Shown here piece after piece: positions 36,035 through 45,388 of a DNA stretch of 64,000 bases (its first letter is position 1; each line of letters begins with the position of its first letter). Both the position numbers and the translations under genes were made by a program. This stretch comes from Zhongshania marina (lineage in GTDB: Bacteria > Pseudomonadota > Gammaproteobacteria > Pseudomonadales > Spongiibacteraceae): NCBI RefSeq assembly GCF_002915595.1, contig NZ_PQGG01000031.1:247847-311846 (forward strand). The letters are read 5' to 3'. The notes beneath the pieces were generated by a model. The model made no database searches. It had not been told where the DNA came from and saw nothing but the letters and a program-made list of their open reading frames with translations.

Positions 36035-36739
36035 CTAGCCTTGCACTAGCTGCTCTATCTTTATTGGTAGCTCCCTCCAATCATTAAACCGCTCATCGGC
36101 GAGTGCGTCAGGCTCCGGTGAATCAGCTTTTAGACACGCTTGAATAGTTAAAAGCCCAACAGCGTTAGCGCCGCGAATGTCGTCAATGGCATGATCCCCA
36201 ATATGAATTGCTTCCTCGGGTTTGCACCCCGCAATTTCTAGCGCTTTTAAAAACAGCGCTGGCTCAGGTTTGGCGGCATTTACATGCTCCGCTTGATAAT
36301 TCGCGTGGAAATATTGGCCAACAGGCTGTTGGCTAAGATCCGCATTGCCATTAGTCAGGCTAATGAGCGTATAGGTTTTACTGAGTTGGCGGATCACCTC
36401 CTCACAGTGTGGAAACAGCGTGACCTGTTGGCGCGCGGCAATGAATTGCGCAAAGGCCTCTTGGGCGATGACAGTGCTTTGCGTTTTATACCCGCAAAGT
36501 GTTAAAGCGTCGCTGAGACTGGCAATGCGCCACTGTGAAATTTGATGTGCAAATGTGGGGTGACGTTTAAGGAAGTCTAAGCGGTGAGCACGCAGAGCTT
36601 CTGGGCTAAAGCGTTCCACCAGTGCCGGTGCAGCGCTTGTTAAATAGGTGTAAAAAACCTGCTCAGCGCGCTGGATTACCGGCTTGCTAAGCCACAGGGT
36701 GTCGTCTAAATCAAAACACAACAGTTTAATTTTCTTCAT
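36035..36739 (-). CDS. yigB: HAD-family phosphatase, YigB-like
   Basis: 234-residue haloacid-dehalogenase phosphatase. Motif I is CFDLDDTLW at residues 8-16, motif II SLTNGNAD near 131, the motif III Lys lies in NAAKPEPALF and motif IV is IHIGDHAIDDI near 180. KPVIQRAEQ and the TNGNA motif resemble E. coli YigB, a phosphatase of the riboflavin pathway intermediate. In E. coli yigB follows dapF-DUF484-xerC; here it also lies downstream of lysA-dapF-DUF484 on the same strand, but a hydrolase gene stands where xerC would be. Confidence 0.8.
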   Translation of the reverse strand: MKKIKLLCFDLDDTLWLSKPVIQRAEQVFYTYLTSAAPALVERFSPEALRAHRLDFLKRHPTFAHQISQWRIASLSDALTLCGYKTQSTVIAQEAFAQFIAARQQVTLFPHCEEVIRQLSKTYTLISLTNGNADLSQQPVGQYFHANYQAEHVNAAKPEPALFLKALEIAGCKPEEAIHIGDHAIDDIRGANAVGLLTIQACLKADSPEPDALADERFNDWRELPIKIEQLVQG

Positions 36740-36945
36740 GAATAGGCTTCGTAAGGGCTGCGGCTCGGTGCAGGCATTGATGTTGTGGGCATCGTTTGGT
36801 CGACGCAGTATAGGTTTTTATTCGAGGGCAAGGCAAAAGAGGCCGATAAATTAACCGCTGTTTAATGATGTTAGATTATGAAATGTGGTAAAACAGTATG
36901 TGTTCACTAATAACAATATTCATATATACGCTAGAGACTTAAGTT

Positions 36946-38127
36946 ATGGCACAAACCGCACTGCAGCCGGTAAAAAAATCGCCACCTTGGTGGCGAACCC
37001 TGCCGGATGACTTTTACTGCCAGTCTGATGGCACCGAGCTAGACAGTGAGTACCCACTGCAGGTTTACGGCACCGCAGTGATGGACAGAATCATGCGCAC
37101 AGGTTTGTCGCTGATGATTTCTGGAACTTTATTGCCACAACTGCTAAAGGGCAATGGTTTGGCCCGCGAGCGCAAATGGATGGATTTTTATGCCAATCTG
37201 GCAGAACAGCGTGACGTTGAACAGGTGTTCATAGCCCCGCCCGCAGTCGACATTACCGAACATAAAATAGGCGCGTTTGGCTATAAGCCGAAAGATATAC
37301 CAGCCGTCGAGCTGCAATTCGAAAGTCCATTCACGCCACTGAATCCAGAGCTTACCGACAGCTACTTAAGCTACAGCCGCAACCGTACCGCCAGAGCGCA
37401 ATATTGGGCTCACCCAGATGGCCCGCGTCCCACCCTGATTTTTGTCCACGGAGTTGTCGAGAGCTGGTACGGATTTAATAGCCTATTTTTCTCGCTCAGA
37501 TGGTTTTATGACAATGGCTACGACATCGTGCTCATGACCCAGCCATTTCATGGCGACAGAGCAGAGCGTTGCCATCCATTTAGCGGCTACGGCTTATTTT
37601 CTGGCGGGTTCTCGCAGCTCAATGAAGGCATGTTGCAGGCCGTTTCAGACATACGGGTTATCGTAAATCACCTAATACAGCGCGGCGCCCCCCATGTGGG
37701 GATTAGCGGTTTGAGTCTGGGCGGCTATATAAGCTCGGTGATGGCGGTAGTAGAACCGCGCTTGGCGTTTTGTATACCCAACTCGCCGCTCGTCGCACCG
37801 GTAGACACCATGCGTGGATGGGCACCAACGGGCAGCATGATGGATTTGGTCTGCAAGCGCACTGGACTAAGCCCGCTAGACTTACGGCGGGGGCTAGCCA
37901 TACACAGCCCCCTCAGTTACCAGCCAAAACTAGACCCTGATCGAGTCATGATTATCGGTGGTGCCGGCGATCGCTTCACGCCACCACGCTTCGTTCGCCT
38001 GCTACACGCCCATTGGCCAGAATCACATCTGCACTGGTTTCCCGGCAACCACCTTGTTCATATCGGCCAGCGTGAGTATTTGAAGTTAATGCGGCGGTTT
38101 ATGGATAGTCATTGTCAGGGGGTTTAA
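36946..38127 (+). CDS. Alpha/beta-hydrolase (ABHD18/DUF2048-like)
   Basis: 393 residues without signal peptide. The alpha/beta-hydrolase core runs from TLIFVHGVVESWYG (about residue 162, oxyanion region) through the nucleophile elbow GISGLSLGGYISS near 252 to a C-terminal WFPGNHLVHIG with the likely catalytic His near 365; an Asp candidate is in GGAGDRFTPP near 342. The N-terminal 150 residues are not a recognised domain. The layout resembles the DUF2048/ABHD18 group of unknown function. It is oriented against the surrounding dapF and yigB genes. Confidence 0.7.
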   Translation: MAQTALQPVKKSPPWWRTLPDDFYCQSDGTELDSEYPLQVYGTAVMDRIMRTGLSLMISGTLLPQLLKGNGLARERKWMDFYANLAEQRDVEQVFIAPPAVDITEHKIGAFGYKPKDIPAVELQFESPFTPLNPELTDSYLSYSRNRTARAQYWAHPDGPRPTLIFVHGVVESWYGFNSLFFSLRWFYDNGYDIVLMTQPFHGDRAERCHPFSGYGLFSGGFSQLNEGMLQAVSDIRVIVNHLIQRGAPHVGISGLSLGGYISSVMAVVEPRLAFCIPNSPLVAPVDTMRGWAPTGSMMDLVCKRTGLSPLDLRRGLAIHSPLSYQPKLDPDRVMIIGGAGDRFTPPRFVRLLHAHWPESHLHWFPGNHLVHIGQREYLKLMRRFMDSHCQGV

Positions 38128-38130
38128 ACA

Positions 38131-38226
38131 GGTCGGAAGTCGGAAGTCTGATGTCGGACGACAAGTCAAAAGCTAAAAACAGGTTGGACGTCGGGCATAA
38201 CCCGCGTCCGACCTCAGACGTCCGAC
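38131..38226. repeat. Dispersed intergenic repeat, copy 3, as a large inverted repeat
   Basis: The 22-bp core at 38139-38160 is repeated inverted at 38205-38226 with only two mismatches. A second smaller stem (GACGTCGGG / CCCGCGTC) lies in the 44-base spacer. The element exactly fills the gap between two convergent genes and could act as a bidirectional terminator or as a REP-like element. Confidence 0.8.
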
Positions 38227-38229
38227 TCG

Positions 38230-38934
38230 TTATAGAAATGGCCCTTTCATCAAGCGCGGTAAGGTTCTATTCACAACATCGGCGATATATTCCAAAAATA
38301 TCGTCCCCATGCTCGATTTAAAGTGCTGAGGATTTTTGCTGGCGATGGCAATAACACCGTCAATGTTGCCGGGCTGAATGGGCATGAGTGCCGCCGAGCC
38401 AATATGGTCAGCGTGTTTGCCAAATAGAAAGCTTAGTTCTTCGCCGCGCAGCACGCCGCATACGGATTTTTTGCCGCGCAGTAAATTGCCGATTTGATTC
38501 TGTGCTTGCTCAGGACTGACGACCCTTAGCGAGTTGCCGCCAACGCGTTTGGGGTCGGCGAACAGGATCAGGCTGGCGTAATCGATATCTTCAAAATCAC
38601 TTACCAAATGACGGCAAAGAGTATTACTTAGCTCCTCGGCGCGGCGGGCTTCGATCAGCGATAGGATTAGCGTTTTACTGCGTTCAAAGAGCAAATCGTT
38701 GCGTTGGGCATTGTCTAGCATACTGCTGATGCGGTTGCGCATGTCCATATTGCGCTCGCGCAATACTTCTACCTGCCGCTCAAGCAGGCTAACCGCTTTG
38801 CCGGTTTTGTGGGTAATTTTAAGTTCGGTCAGCAGGTCTTCGTTATTCAGAAAGAAACCAGGGTGATTGCGAAGATAGCGCGCAACCTCAGTTTCGCTCG
38901 GGAGTCCGTCTTTTTTCGGGCTTGCACTGTCCAC
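38230..38934 (-). CDS. DUF484 (GAF-like) protein
   Basis: 234-residue cytosolic protein of the DUF484 family, which adopts a GAF-like fold. The N-terminus EVARYLRNHPGFFLNNEDLLTEL and the following MRNRISSMLDNAQRNDLLFERS are diagnostic. Function is unknown. It lies directly downstream of dapF (eight bases), the conserved order, but the xerC recombinase gene that usually follows is absent. Confidence 0.88.
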   Translation of the reverse strand: MDSASPKKDGLPSETEVARYLRNHPGFFLNNEDLLTELKITHKTGKAVSLLERQVEVLRERNMDMRNRISSMLDNAQRNDLLFERSKTLILSLIEARRAEELSNTLCRHLVSDFEDIDYASLILFADPKRVGGNSLRVVSPEQAQNQIGNLLRGKKSVCGVLRGEELSFLFGKHADHIGSAALMPIQPGNIDGVIAIASKNPQHFKSSMGTIFLEYIADVVNRTLPRLMKGPFL

Positions 38935-38942
38935 AGAGAATC

Positions 38943-39773
38943 CTATATTTGTATCTGGCCTTCAAAAACCGTGGTGGCGGGTCCGGTCATAATAACGGGC
39001 TGCCCAGGGCCTTGCCAGTCAATACTTAGGCTGCCGCCGGGTAAGTGTACGGTCACGTTGGCATTGAGCTTGCCCTGCACAATGCCGCTGACAACCGCCG
39101 CGCAGGCGCCGGTGCCGCAGGCTAGGGTTTCGCCCACGCCGCGTTCAAAGACCCGCAACTTAATGGTGCTGCGATCAATTATTTGCATAAAGCCCACATT
39201 CACCCGCTGGGGAAAGCGGGGGTGAGATTCCGCAATCGGGCCAACGGTTTCTACCGGCGCCGTGTCCACATCGTTCACGGGTAGAACCACGTGGGGATTC
39301 CCCATCGACACCGCGCCAACCTGCCATACGCTGCCGTTTACGTCGAGTAGGTATTCATTAGCTTGCTGATCCGCCGTGAAGGGAATGCGTTTTGGGTCGA
39401 GAACTGGCTCGCCCATATCGACGCGAACGTGGCGATTTTCCGTCAGCTCTAATTCAATAATGCCGGCCAGGGTTTCAACTTTGATTTTTTGTTTGCCGGT
39501 TAGGCGTTTGTCGCGAACAAAGCGCGCAAAGCAGCGTGCGCCATTGCCGCACTGTTCCACTTCGCTGCCTTCGGCATTGTAAATCCGATAGCAGAAATCG
39601 ACGTCGGGCTGACTGGGAATTTCAACCGCCAGAACTTGATCGCAGCCAATGCCAAAATTCCTATCGGCAATTTTGCGAATATGGTGCGGCTTGAGTTTGA
39701 AGCGCTGGGTGATCAGGTCGATAACGACAAAATCATTTCCCAAGCCATGCATTTTGGTAAAGCGTAACTGCAT
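38943..39773 (-). CDS. dapF: Diaminopimelate epimerase
   Basis: 276-residue cofactor-free epimerase that makes meso-diaminopimelate for lysine and peptidoglycan. Both active-site cysteines are present: [12 protein letters not shown] near residue 75 and [13 protein letters not shown] near 219. [12 protein letters not shown] near the N-terminus is the third signature. It follows lysA by 116 bases. Confidence 0.96.
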   Translation of the reverse strand: MQLRFTKMHGLGNDFVVIDLITQRFKLKPHHIRKIADRNFGIGCDQVLAVEIPSQPDVDFCYRIYNAEGSEVEQCGNGARCFARFVRDKRLTGKQKIKVETLAGIIELELTENRHVRVDMGEPVLDPKRIPFTADQQANEYLLDVNGSVWQVGAVSMGNPHVVLPVNDVDTAPVETVGPIAESHPRFPQRVNVGFMQIIDRSTIKLRVFERGVGETLACGTGACAAVVSGIVQGKLNANVTVHLPGGSLSIDWQGPGQPVIMTGPATTVFEGQIQI

Positions 39774-39889
39774 CGTAAAACCCTGTATTGCGCCTCACCG
39801 ATGGCGCTGGTAATCGATGCTGGCGCGGTGCCGTTAAATGAGTGCGTAAAATAAAGCGCCAAGCAATGGGCTTAGCGCTATCGTTCGCC

Positions 39890-41137
39890 TCAGGGCAACA
39901 CAGTTTCGCCACGCATCAGGTCGGTGACAGTTTCGCGGGCGCGAATGAGGTGATAGTTGTCGCCATCCACCATGACTTCTGCCGCACGTCCTCGGCTATT
40001 GTAATTGGAACTCATGGTAAATCCATAGGCACCGCTCGACGCCAAGGCGAGTAAATCACCTTCCTCTATACAAAGTTCGCGATCTTTTGCCAAAAAGTCG
40101 CCGGTTTCACACACTGGGCCAACAAAGTCATAGCTGCGGAGAAGACCGTCTTGGCGGGGTTGTACGGCCAATAAATCCATCCACGCGGAATACAGCGATG
40201 GTCGAATCATGTCGTTCATGGCGGCGTCGATAATCGCAAAATTTTTGTGCTCATTGAGTTTTAAATACTCAACTCGCGTTAACAGAACACCAGCATTGGC
40301 GGCAATCGAACGGCCGGGCTCAAACATCAGGGTGACTTTACGGTCGCCCAATTTCTCTCTGATAGCGCGAATATAATCGCCGGTTACCGGCGCGGTTTCG
40401 TCGCGGTAGCGCACGCCCAAGCCGCCACCAAGGTCGAGATGAGAGATAGTAATGCCCATGCCCGCGAGCACATCCACCAATGCTAAAACGCGATCAAGGG
40501 CATCTAAAAAGGGGCTGGTGTCGATGAGCTGGGAGCCAATATGACAATCGACGCCTTTGACTTGCAGATTAGGCAGCGACGCGGCGCGACGGTAAACCTC
40601 CGGCGCGCGCTCAATGTCGATGCCAAATTTATTGTCGCGCAGGCCGGTAGAAATATATGGGTGGGTCTTGGCGTCAACATCTGGATTCACCCGCACTGAA
40701 ACTGGCGCAGTTACATTCATGGCTGCGGCAACACCGTTCAGGCGCTCTAATTCAGCCTCGGACTCAACATTAAAGCAGTGAATACCCACTTCCAAGGCGC
40801 GCTGCATTTCTGCGGCGGTTTTGCCCACACCAGAAAACACAATGCGCTCGGGCTTGCCGCCCGCCGCTAACACACGTTCCAGTTCGCCAACAGACACAAT
40901 GTCAAAGCCGGCACCGAGCCGCGCCAAAACATTTAACACGGCGATATTGGAATTTGCTTTTACGGCGTAGCAAACCAAATGATCCTGTCCCGCTAAAGCC
41001 TCGGTGTATTCGCTAAAGCGTTGCTCAAGATAGGCCCGCGAGTAGACATAGCAGGGGCTGCCAAACTCCGCAGCAATTTTGCTAAGTGGCACAGACTCGG
41101 CGTGAAGCTCGCCGTTTAGGTAATGAAAAGGAGACAT
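39890..41137 (-). CDS. lysA: Diaminopimelate decarboxylase
   Basis: 415-residue PLP enzyme (alanine-racemase fold) for the last step of lysine synthesis. The PLP-binding Lys lies in VCYAVKANSNIAVL near residue 58; HIGSQLIDTSPF near 198, LDLGGGLGVRY near 232, EPGRSIAANAG near 275 and GPVCETGDFLAKDR near 340 complete the site. It is preceded by the lptM-like lipoprotein gene and followed by dapF. Confidence 0.96.
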   Translation of the reverse strand: MSPFHYLNGELHAESVPLSKIAAEFGSPCYVYSRAYLEQRFSEYTEALAGQDHLVCYAVKANSNIAVLNVLARLGAGFDIVSVGELERVLAAGGKPERIVFSGVGKTAAEMQRALEVGIHCFNVESEAELERLNGVAAAMNVTAPVSVRVNPDVDAKTHPYISTGLRDNKFGIDIERAPEVYRRAASLPNLQVKGVDCHIGSQLIDTSPFLDALDRVLALVDVLAGMGITISHLDLGGGLGVRYRDETAPVTGDYIRAIREKLGDRKVTLMFEPGRSIAANAGVLLTRVEYLKLNEHKNFAIIDAAMNDMIRPSLYSAWMDLLAVQPRQDGLLRSYDFVGPVCETGDFLAKDRELCIEEGDLLALASSGAYGFTMSSNYNSRGRAAEVMVDGDNYHLIRARETVTDLMRGETVLP

Positions 41138-41143
41138 ATAAGC

Positions 41144-41329
41144 TTACTCTGCAGACGGTGTGGTCGCGTTATTGGGGCTTTTGGGAGATATGGTGGTGCT
41201 TGCCGGCGACTCTACAGGCGCGCTTTCCTCGGTATCAATATTGTCATTAGCAAGCACAAGTGGGCCGGTTTGCCCGCAGGCACCGAGTAAAACTGCGCCG
41301 CAAATTGCTGCAATGCGAATGCCGACCAT
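41144..41329 (-). CDS. lptM: Small lipoprotein, LptM/YifL-like
   Basis: 61 residues. A short lipoprotein signal (MVGIRIAAICGAVLLGAC) has a lipobox LGAC, and the mature start CGQTGPL is the LptM motif; LptM assists assembly of the LptDE LPS translocon. The rest is a Ser/Pro/Thr-rich tail. The ATG at 41329 is favoured by GGGG seven bases upstream; an ATG two codons earlier is equally readable, and a far longer frame exists but puts the lipobox too far inside. It lies just before lysA and divergent from cyaY, as in many relatives. Confidence 0.85.
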   Translation of the reverse strand: MVGIRIAAICGAVLLGACGQTGPLVLANDNIDTEESAPVESPASTTISPKSPNNATTPSAE

Positions 41330-41463
41330 AATCATGCCCCAAAATGAACTAAGGCGCGCATTATACCTAGCTCCCGCAACAAGCCCAATGGCTGTCGACG
41401 AGCTGCAGAGAATCGCCAAGCTTAGTATACTGCCGGCCAACACGCTCGCTAACGGACGCCACT

Positions 41464-41778
41464 ATGAACGACGTTGAATTCAACGACAATATCGATGACT
41501 TGTTTGCCACCATTGAAGACGCCGTAGACGAGCTCGATGCCGACGTGGACTGCGAAATTAGCGGCGGGGTGCTCACACTGCAATGCCCAGACGGCAGCGC
41601 ATTAATTTTCAGTCGCCAAACCGCAACAAGAGAGTTGTGGCTGGCAGCGCGCTCAGGTGGTTTTCACTACGTTTGGCAAAACGACGAATGGTATTGCGCC
41701 CGCACAGAACAAACGCTGGCCGATATGCTGACTGAGATCAGCCGCGAGCAAATAGGCGAAGCTTTGCAGCTGAACTAA
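41464..41778 (+). CDS. cyaY: Iron donor protein CyaY (bacterial frataxin)
   Basis: 104-residue frataxin homologue that binds iron and regulates IscS-dependent iron-sulfur cluster assembly. The acidic first helix (NDNIDDLFATIEDAVDELDA), strand CEISGGVLTLQC and the W-containing region GGFHYVWQNDEWYC are typical. It is divergent from lptM-lysA, the conserved arrangement. Confidence 0.92.
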   Translation: MNDVEFNDNIDDLFATIEDAVDELDADVDCEISGGVLTLQCPDGSALIFSRQTATRELWLAARSGGFHYVWQNDEWYCARTEQTLADMLTEISREQIGEALQLN

Positions 41779-41844
41779 GGTTCACCGCGCTAATATGTGC
41801 CTAAAGTTGTTAAGCTTTTAATTGCATATTTTGATTAACCAAAA

Positions 41845-42132
41845 TTATTTGATTCTTTCTCCAGCCTTACTATAAACAGCGTGCCTTTCTCGCTTACCAA
41901 CAGCGACAACAGACACCACAACTTCCGCATCTCGTACTTGATAAACCAAGCGGTAACCGGCCGCACGTAGCTTTATTTTGTAAGCGTCTTTCATGGAGTG
42001 TAGGCGGGCTGATTCTATTCGCGGATTTTCCAGCCTTTCTAGCAGGCGCTGACGAAACTGGTCGCGTATGGGGGGAGCTAACTTGCGCCACTCCTTCAAT
42101 GCCTGCTGCCGAAATTTGAGCTTATAGATCAC
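41845..42132 (-). CDS. RelE/ParE-superfamily toxin
   Basis: 95-residue RelE-type mRNA interferase-like toxin. IYKLKFRQQALKEWRKLAP is the usual N-terminal helix, KDAYKIKLRAAGYRLVYQV the beta-sheet core with basic residues, and VVSVVAVGKRERHAVY ends the fold. It cleaves mRNA at the ribosome in characterised relatives. It overlaps the upstream antitoxin gene by 11 bases in the normal antitoxin-toxin order. Confidence 0.88.
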   Translation of the reverse strand: MIYKLKFRQQALKEWRKLAPPIRDQFRQRLLERLENPRIESARLHSMKDAYKIKLRAAGYRLVYQVRDAEVVVSVVAVGKRERHAVYSKAGERIK

Positions 42133-42370
42133 TTATGGCGACCTCGACTTCTGGGTCGTTTTCACGCTCAAGCACCAGTGCGGCTAACTCCAAGTCCTCT
42201 AGTCGATCCATCATTGCTTCATACGCTGCAACGGGAACGCAGTAAAAAGCGGGCTGATTACGGTTTAAAACCGCAACAGGGAAGCCCTCTGTACCATTCA
42301 CAACGGCCATTGGATTTTTTTTCAGTTCGGTAATGCTTATAGTGCATTCGGTGAGAATTGACGTAATCAT
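42122..42370 (-). CDS. Phd/YefM-family antitoxin
   Basis: 82-residue antitoxin. The N-terminal DNA-binding fold has CTISITELKKNPMAVVN and FPVAVLNRNQPAFYCVP, as in RelB/StbD-YafN antitoxins, and the acidic C-terminus (LVLERENDPEVEVAISDL) is the toxin-binding tail. It precedes the RelE-like toxin and probably represses the pair by binding its own promoter. Confidence 0.86.
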   Translation of the reverse strand: MITSILTECTISITELKKNPMAVVNGTEGFPVAVLNRNQPAFYCVPVAAYEAMMDRLEDLELAALVLERENDPEVEVAISDL

Positions 42371-42509
42371 AAATATTCAACCTGTAAGAAATACTTTAAA
42401 AAGTGTATATATTAGACCTATTAAAGCACCTTTAGTCGCACCTTTAAAGGATTTAACCGCGTTGACTGGAGTGCGCTCTATCAGTACTGAGGGTTATTGC
42501 TTAACTACT

Positions 42510-45302
42510 TTATTGTTTTGCTGCTAATACAGAGGTGTTCAATATTTCTTCAATATGCTGTTTGTAGCGCATATACACGCAGCTTTGCTGTGGCGGCATA
42601 ACACTTAAATTAATGCGGCTAAGCTGATAATGCTGGGGGCGTTCGTTCAATAATTGAAGCTGCTCCGCAAGCTCGTCGAATAAAAGCTGACCAGATTGTG
42701 CGTAGCTAAATAATTGGTCGTTGCAGCGCATATCAAACACCAGCCGCCCAGATTCTTGCGTCTGGGCGATCGCCTCTAAATCAATGCTGGTGTGCGGAAG
42801 CTGCTCACTCGTAGGCGGCTCGGTAAAAATGCCTTTTTGTTCACTGGTCCATGTCTCGCCGTCTTGGTGCAATTCATACACATAAAATGAGTGGCTACTT
42901 TGCTGTTCTTTTTGGCATTCAAACAAAAAGGCTAGCAGCGGCTGTACAAGGTTTTCTTCCGTGCTAATGGCGCCGCTGCTGTGGTGCAGAGAGCCGCGTT
43001 CGTCACGCAAAAATAGGTCTGCTTCGGCTTCTCTGCGATGGAAAAATACATAGCAATCGGCAGTGTTGGCAGTGTGAATAATAGAGGTAAGCGCGGAGCC
43101 TGGTGCGCAGAACCTATCCATCAGAATAGGGCTGTATTCAGTTTGGCCACGGCCTAAACATTGAATCAGTGTGGAGTAGTTGTTGGCTTGGATGCTTTGC
43201 AGCTCGTCGTTGCGGGACTGCAAAATATAAAATCCGTCATTTAAGCGAATGAGTAAGCGTTTATTCGCAGGCTCGGTGTAGAAGGCCCGATAGAGCAGCT
43301 TGGGTAGATGCTGGGTTCGCTTCAGTAATTTATTGTCAGGATCATTAAAACACAGCATCCGAATAACGGGCGGGTGAGTTCCCCGCGCGGCGGCGACCAT
43401 TAACTGCTGATAAACCTTAAAGGTATTCAGTACCGTTTCGGCACCGCCGTAGGCAATTGACGACACTTCACCCCAGCTATTAATTACCACAATTTCAATG
43501 TGATTAATCGGGTAGTTATCATTGCGATTTGCTAGACCCGCAGTCCCCAGCATATTTAGGGCGTGCTGACCTAGGTTGACATACATCAGCAGGGTTTCGG
43601 GCACTTTAGGACGATTAAAAGCCTCGTGTTTTGCCGGATCTGCAGAGTAAGCATGACGCGGTAAATACTGTCGTAAGTGGGTAGCCAAACGCCGCAAATC
43701 CGCTTCGTTTACACCCTCTTGCCGGCCATTGAGCCGCAGGCGGGTATAGTCGTTGATCAGGCCGTTGCAATAGCACCAACACAGCAGACCGCTGAGGTGA
43801 TCGTGTTCTTGCAAAATAGCGTCGGCCTCAAAATCATGACGGGCGCTGGTACTCACCGCCCAGCGACGGTCGCTGCCGTAGCCAGAGGCGTGAAAGAATA
43901 ATTGCTCCTCCGACAAATCCGGTGCAATACCGGGGTTTAGCCATTCTACCTTGTAGCGTTTGCGTTCAAAGGCGGCGTATAACTTGCGGCCCAACAGCGT
44001 CATTTCTTGTGATTTAATCAGCGCCGGACGTTTGCTGCGCTTGGCAAAGTCTTGCAAAAAGCGGTAGCTATTGGTGAGCTCGGCAACCAAAAAACGGTGT
44101 TCTTCTCGCACGCGGCGGAGTTTCCAGCGGCTGCGGGTGTCGAGGTTGAGTAGCTGTTCTGGCGGCCATTGCCATTCCTGAATTAATTTTTCTAGCAAGG
44201 GGCGACGCCATGTGGTGTTGGCAGCGCCGAGCTGTGACAGGCGAATGCCCACTTTAAAATAAAACGCGCGGCGAACCAGCTCTAGGCGGTCAAACTCCTT
44301 GCGATCATTTAGGTAATTTGCCAAACGCTGGTAGACCATGATGTAGGGGTCGAGTGCGTCGGCGTTGGAGTTGCCATCATAAATGGCCTGCTTCAGGCTA
44401 ACAGCCAGCGGGTAAACTCTGGGAAAATCCCGCGCATAAGCTTCGGTCAGCAGTAGTTTGAGCACCGCTTTATAGGGCGAGTTTATGGCCTTATAAAGCT
44501 GCCAAACCCCCGCGCCAATAAACTCCCCAGCGGGAATATTCGACACCCCGCCAAAGTCGATAGACTCATTTGGACCAACAAAGCCTTGGGAGTGGAGTAG
44601 GGCGGTGTACTCTTGGTAATTGACCTCTTCTTCCGGCGGCACCAACCACCAAATGGGGTAGCGACCGGCAACCAATAACGCACTGCGATAAAATTCATCT
44701 AATAATAAAAAATGCTGACTGGTGCCCGCAGACTCCGCGCTAATGCGGTCGCGGTGACCGCGCCGAAACTGGTCGTTGTTCATCAAGAAAAAATGAATTT
44801 CTAAGCCCAGCGATTTGGCCCATTCAGAAATCGCTCCCGCCTTGTGGTAGAGCTTTTCTAAACCGGCTTCATCAATGTTGGCGTGATGGCAAAGCCAAAT
44901 ATCGAGGTCAGAGCTTTCGGCTTGGGCAACGGTGCCGCAGGAACCCATTAAAAATATGCTGTGAATTTGCGGCGGCGCTTGGTCTTCGGGGCGATAGTTC
45001 ACACTGCGGGCGATATTATTGCGCACCCGATCCAAGGTGAGGGCGTCGGGTTGGTAGCCATCAATACCGCAGGGCGCACTCAAGCTGTTATAGCCGGGCA
45101 AAATCGGGTGATTAATATGAATGAGCAGTGGCAATAAATCTAAAAAGATCTGCTGTCTAGGGAGTAGTGCGGTGCGGGTGCGCAATAGCCGTTCGCGATT
45201 CAGGTTTAAAAAGCGTTCGCGAATTTGCGCTAATCCGTCGTGGCTAATGCCGCGATCGAATAGAGAATTGTGGGGCTGACTGTGGGGTGACGTATCCGCC
45301 AT
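42510..45302 (-). CDS. cyaA: Class I adenylate cyclase
   Basis: 930-residue class I adenylate cyclase, which makes cAMP. The N-terminal catalytic domain shows IHSIFLMGSCGTVAQAESSDLDIWLC near residue 115 (GS...DxD nucleotidyltransferase motif), and SPYKAVLKLLLTEAYA near 280 is conserved; the C-terminal half is the regulatory region that in enterobacteria responds to the sugar PTS. The ATG at 45300-45302 (MADTSPHS) is preferred over a start 14 codons upstream. It lies near cyaY, as in enterobacteria, with the toxin-antitoxin pair inserted between. Confidence 0.94.
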   Translation of the reverse strand: MADTSPHSQPHNSLFDRGISHDGLAQIRERFLNLNRERLLRTRTALLPRQQIFLDLLPLLIHINHPILPGYNSLSAPCGIDGYQPDALTLDRVRNNIARSVNYRPEDQAPPQIHSIFLMGSCGTVAQAESSDLDIWLCHHANIDEAGLEKLYHKAGAISEWAKSLGLEIHFFLMNNDQFRRGHRDRISAESAGTSQHFLLLDEFYRSALLVAGRYPIWWLVPPEEEVNYQEYTALLHSQGFVGPNESIDFGGVSNIPAGEFIGAGVWQLYKAINSPYKAVLKLLLTEAYARDFPRVYPLAVSLKQAIYDGNSNADALDPYIMVYQRLANYLNDRKEFDRLELVRRAFYFKVGIRLSQLGAANTTWRRPLLEKLIQEWQWPPEQLLNLDTRSRWKLRRVREEHRFLVAELTNSYRFLQDFAKRSKRPALIKSQEMTLLGRKLYAAFERKRYKVEWLNPGIAPDLSEEQLFFHASGYGSDRRWAVSTSARHDFEADAILQEHDHLSGLLCWCYCNGLINDYTRLRLNGRQEGVNEADLRRLATHLRQYLPRHAYSADPAKHEAFNRPKVPETLLMYVNLGQHALNMLGTAGLANRNDNYPINHIEIVVINSWGEVSSIAYGGAETVLNTFKVYQQLMVAAARGTHPPVIRMLCFNDPDNKLLKRTQHLPKLLYRAFYTEPANKRLLIRLNDGFYILQSRNDELQSIQANNYSTLIQCLGRGQTEYSPILMDRFCAPGSALTSIIHTANTADCYVFFHRREAEADLFLRDERGSLHHSSGAISTEENLVQPLLAFLFECQKEQQSSHSFYVYELHQDGETWTSEQKGIFTEPPTSEQLPHTSIDLEAIAQTQESGRLVFDMRCNDQLFSYAQSGQLLFDELAEQLQLLNERPQHYQLSRINLSVMPPQQSCVYMRYKQHIEEILNTSVLAAKQ

Positions 45303-45388
45303 GCATTGTGATCCGCTGTCATTCTGAGTCCACTGTACCGGCAATCACCGCCACTTGTCATGTGCGGTATTACCGCAGTCTCAGGCGG

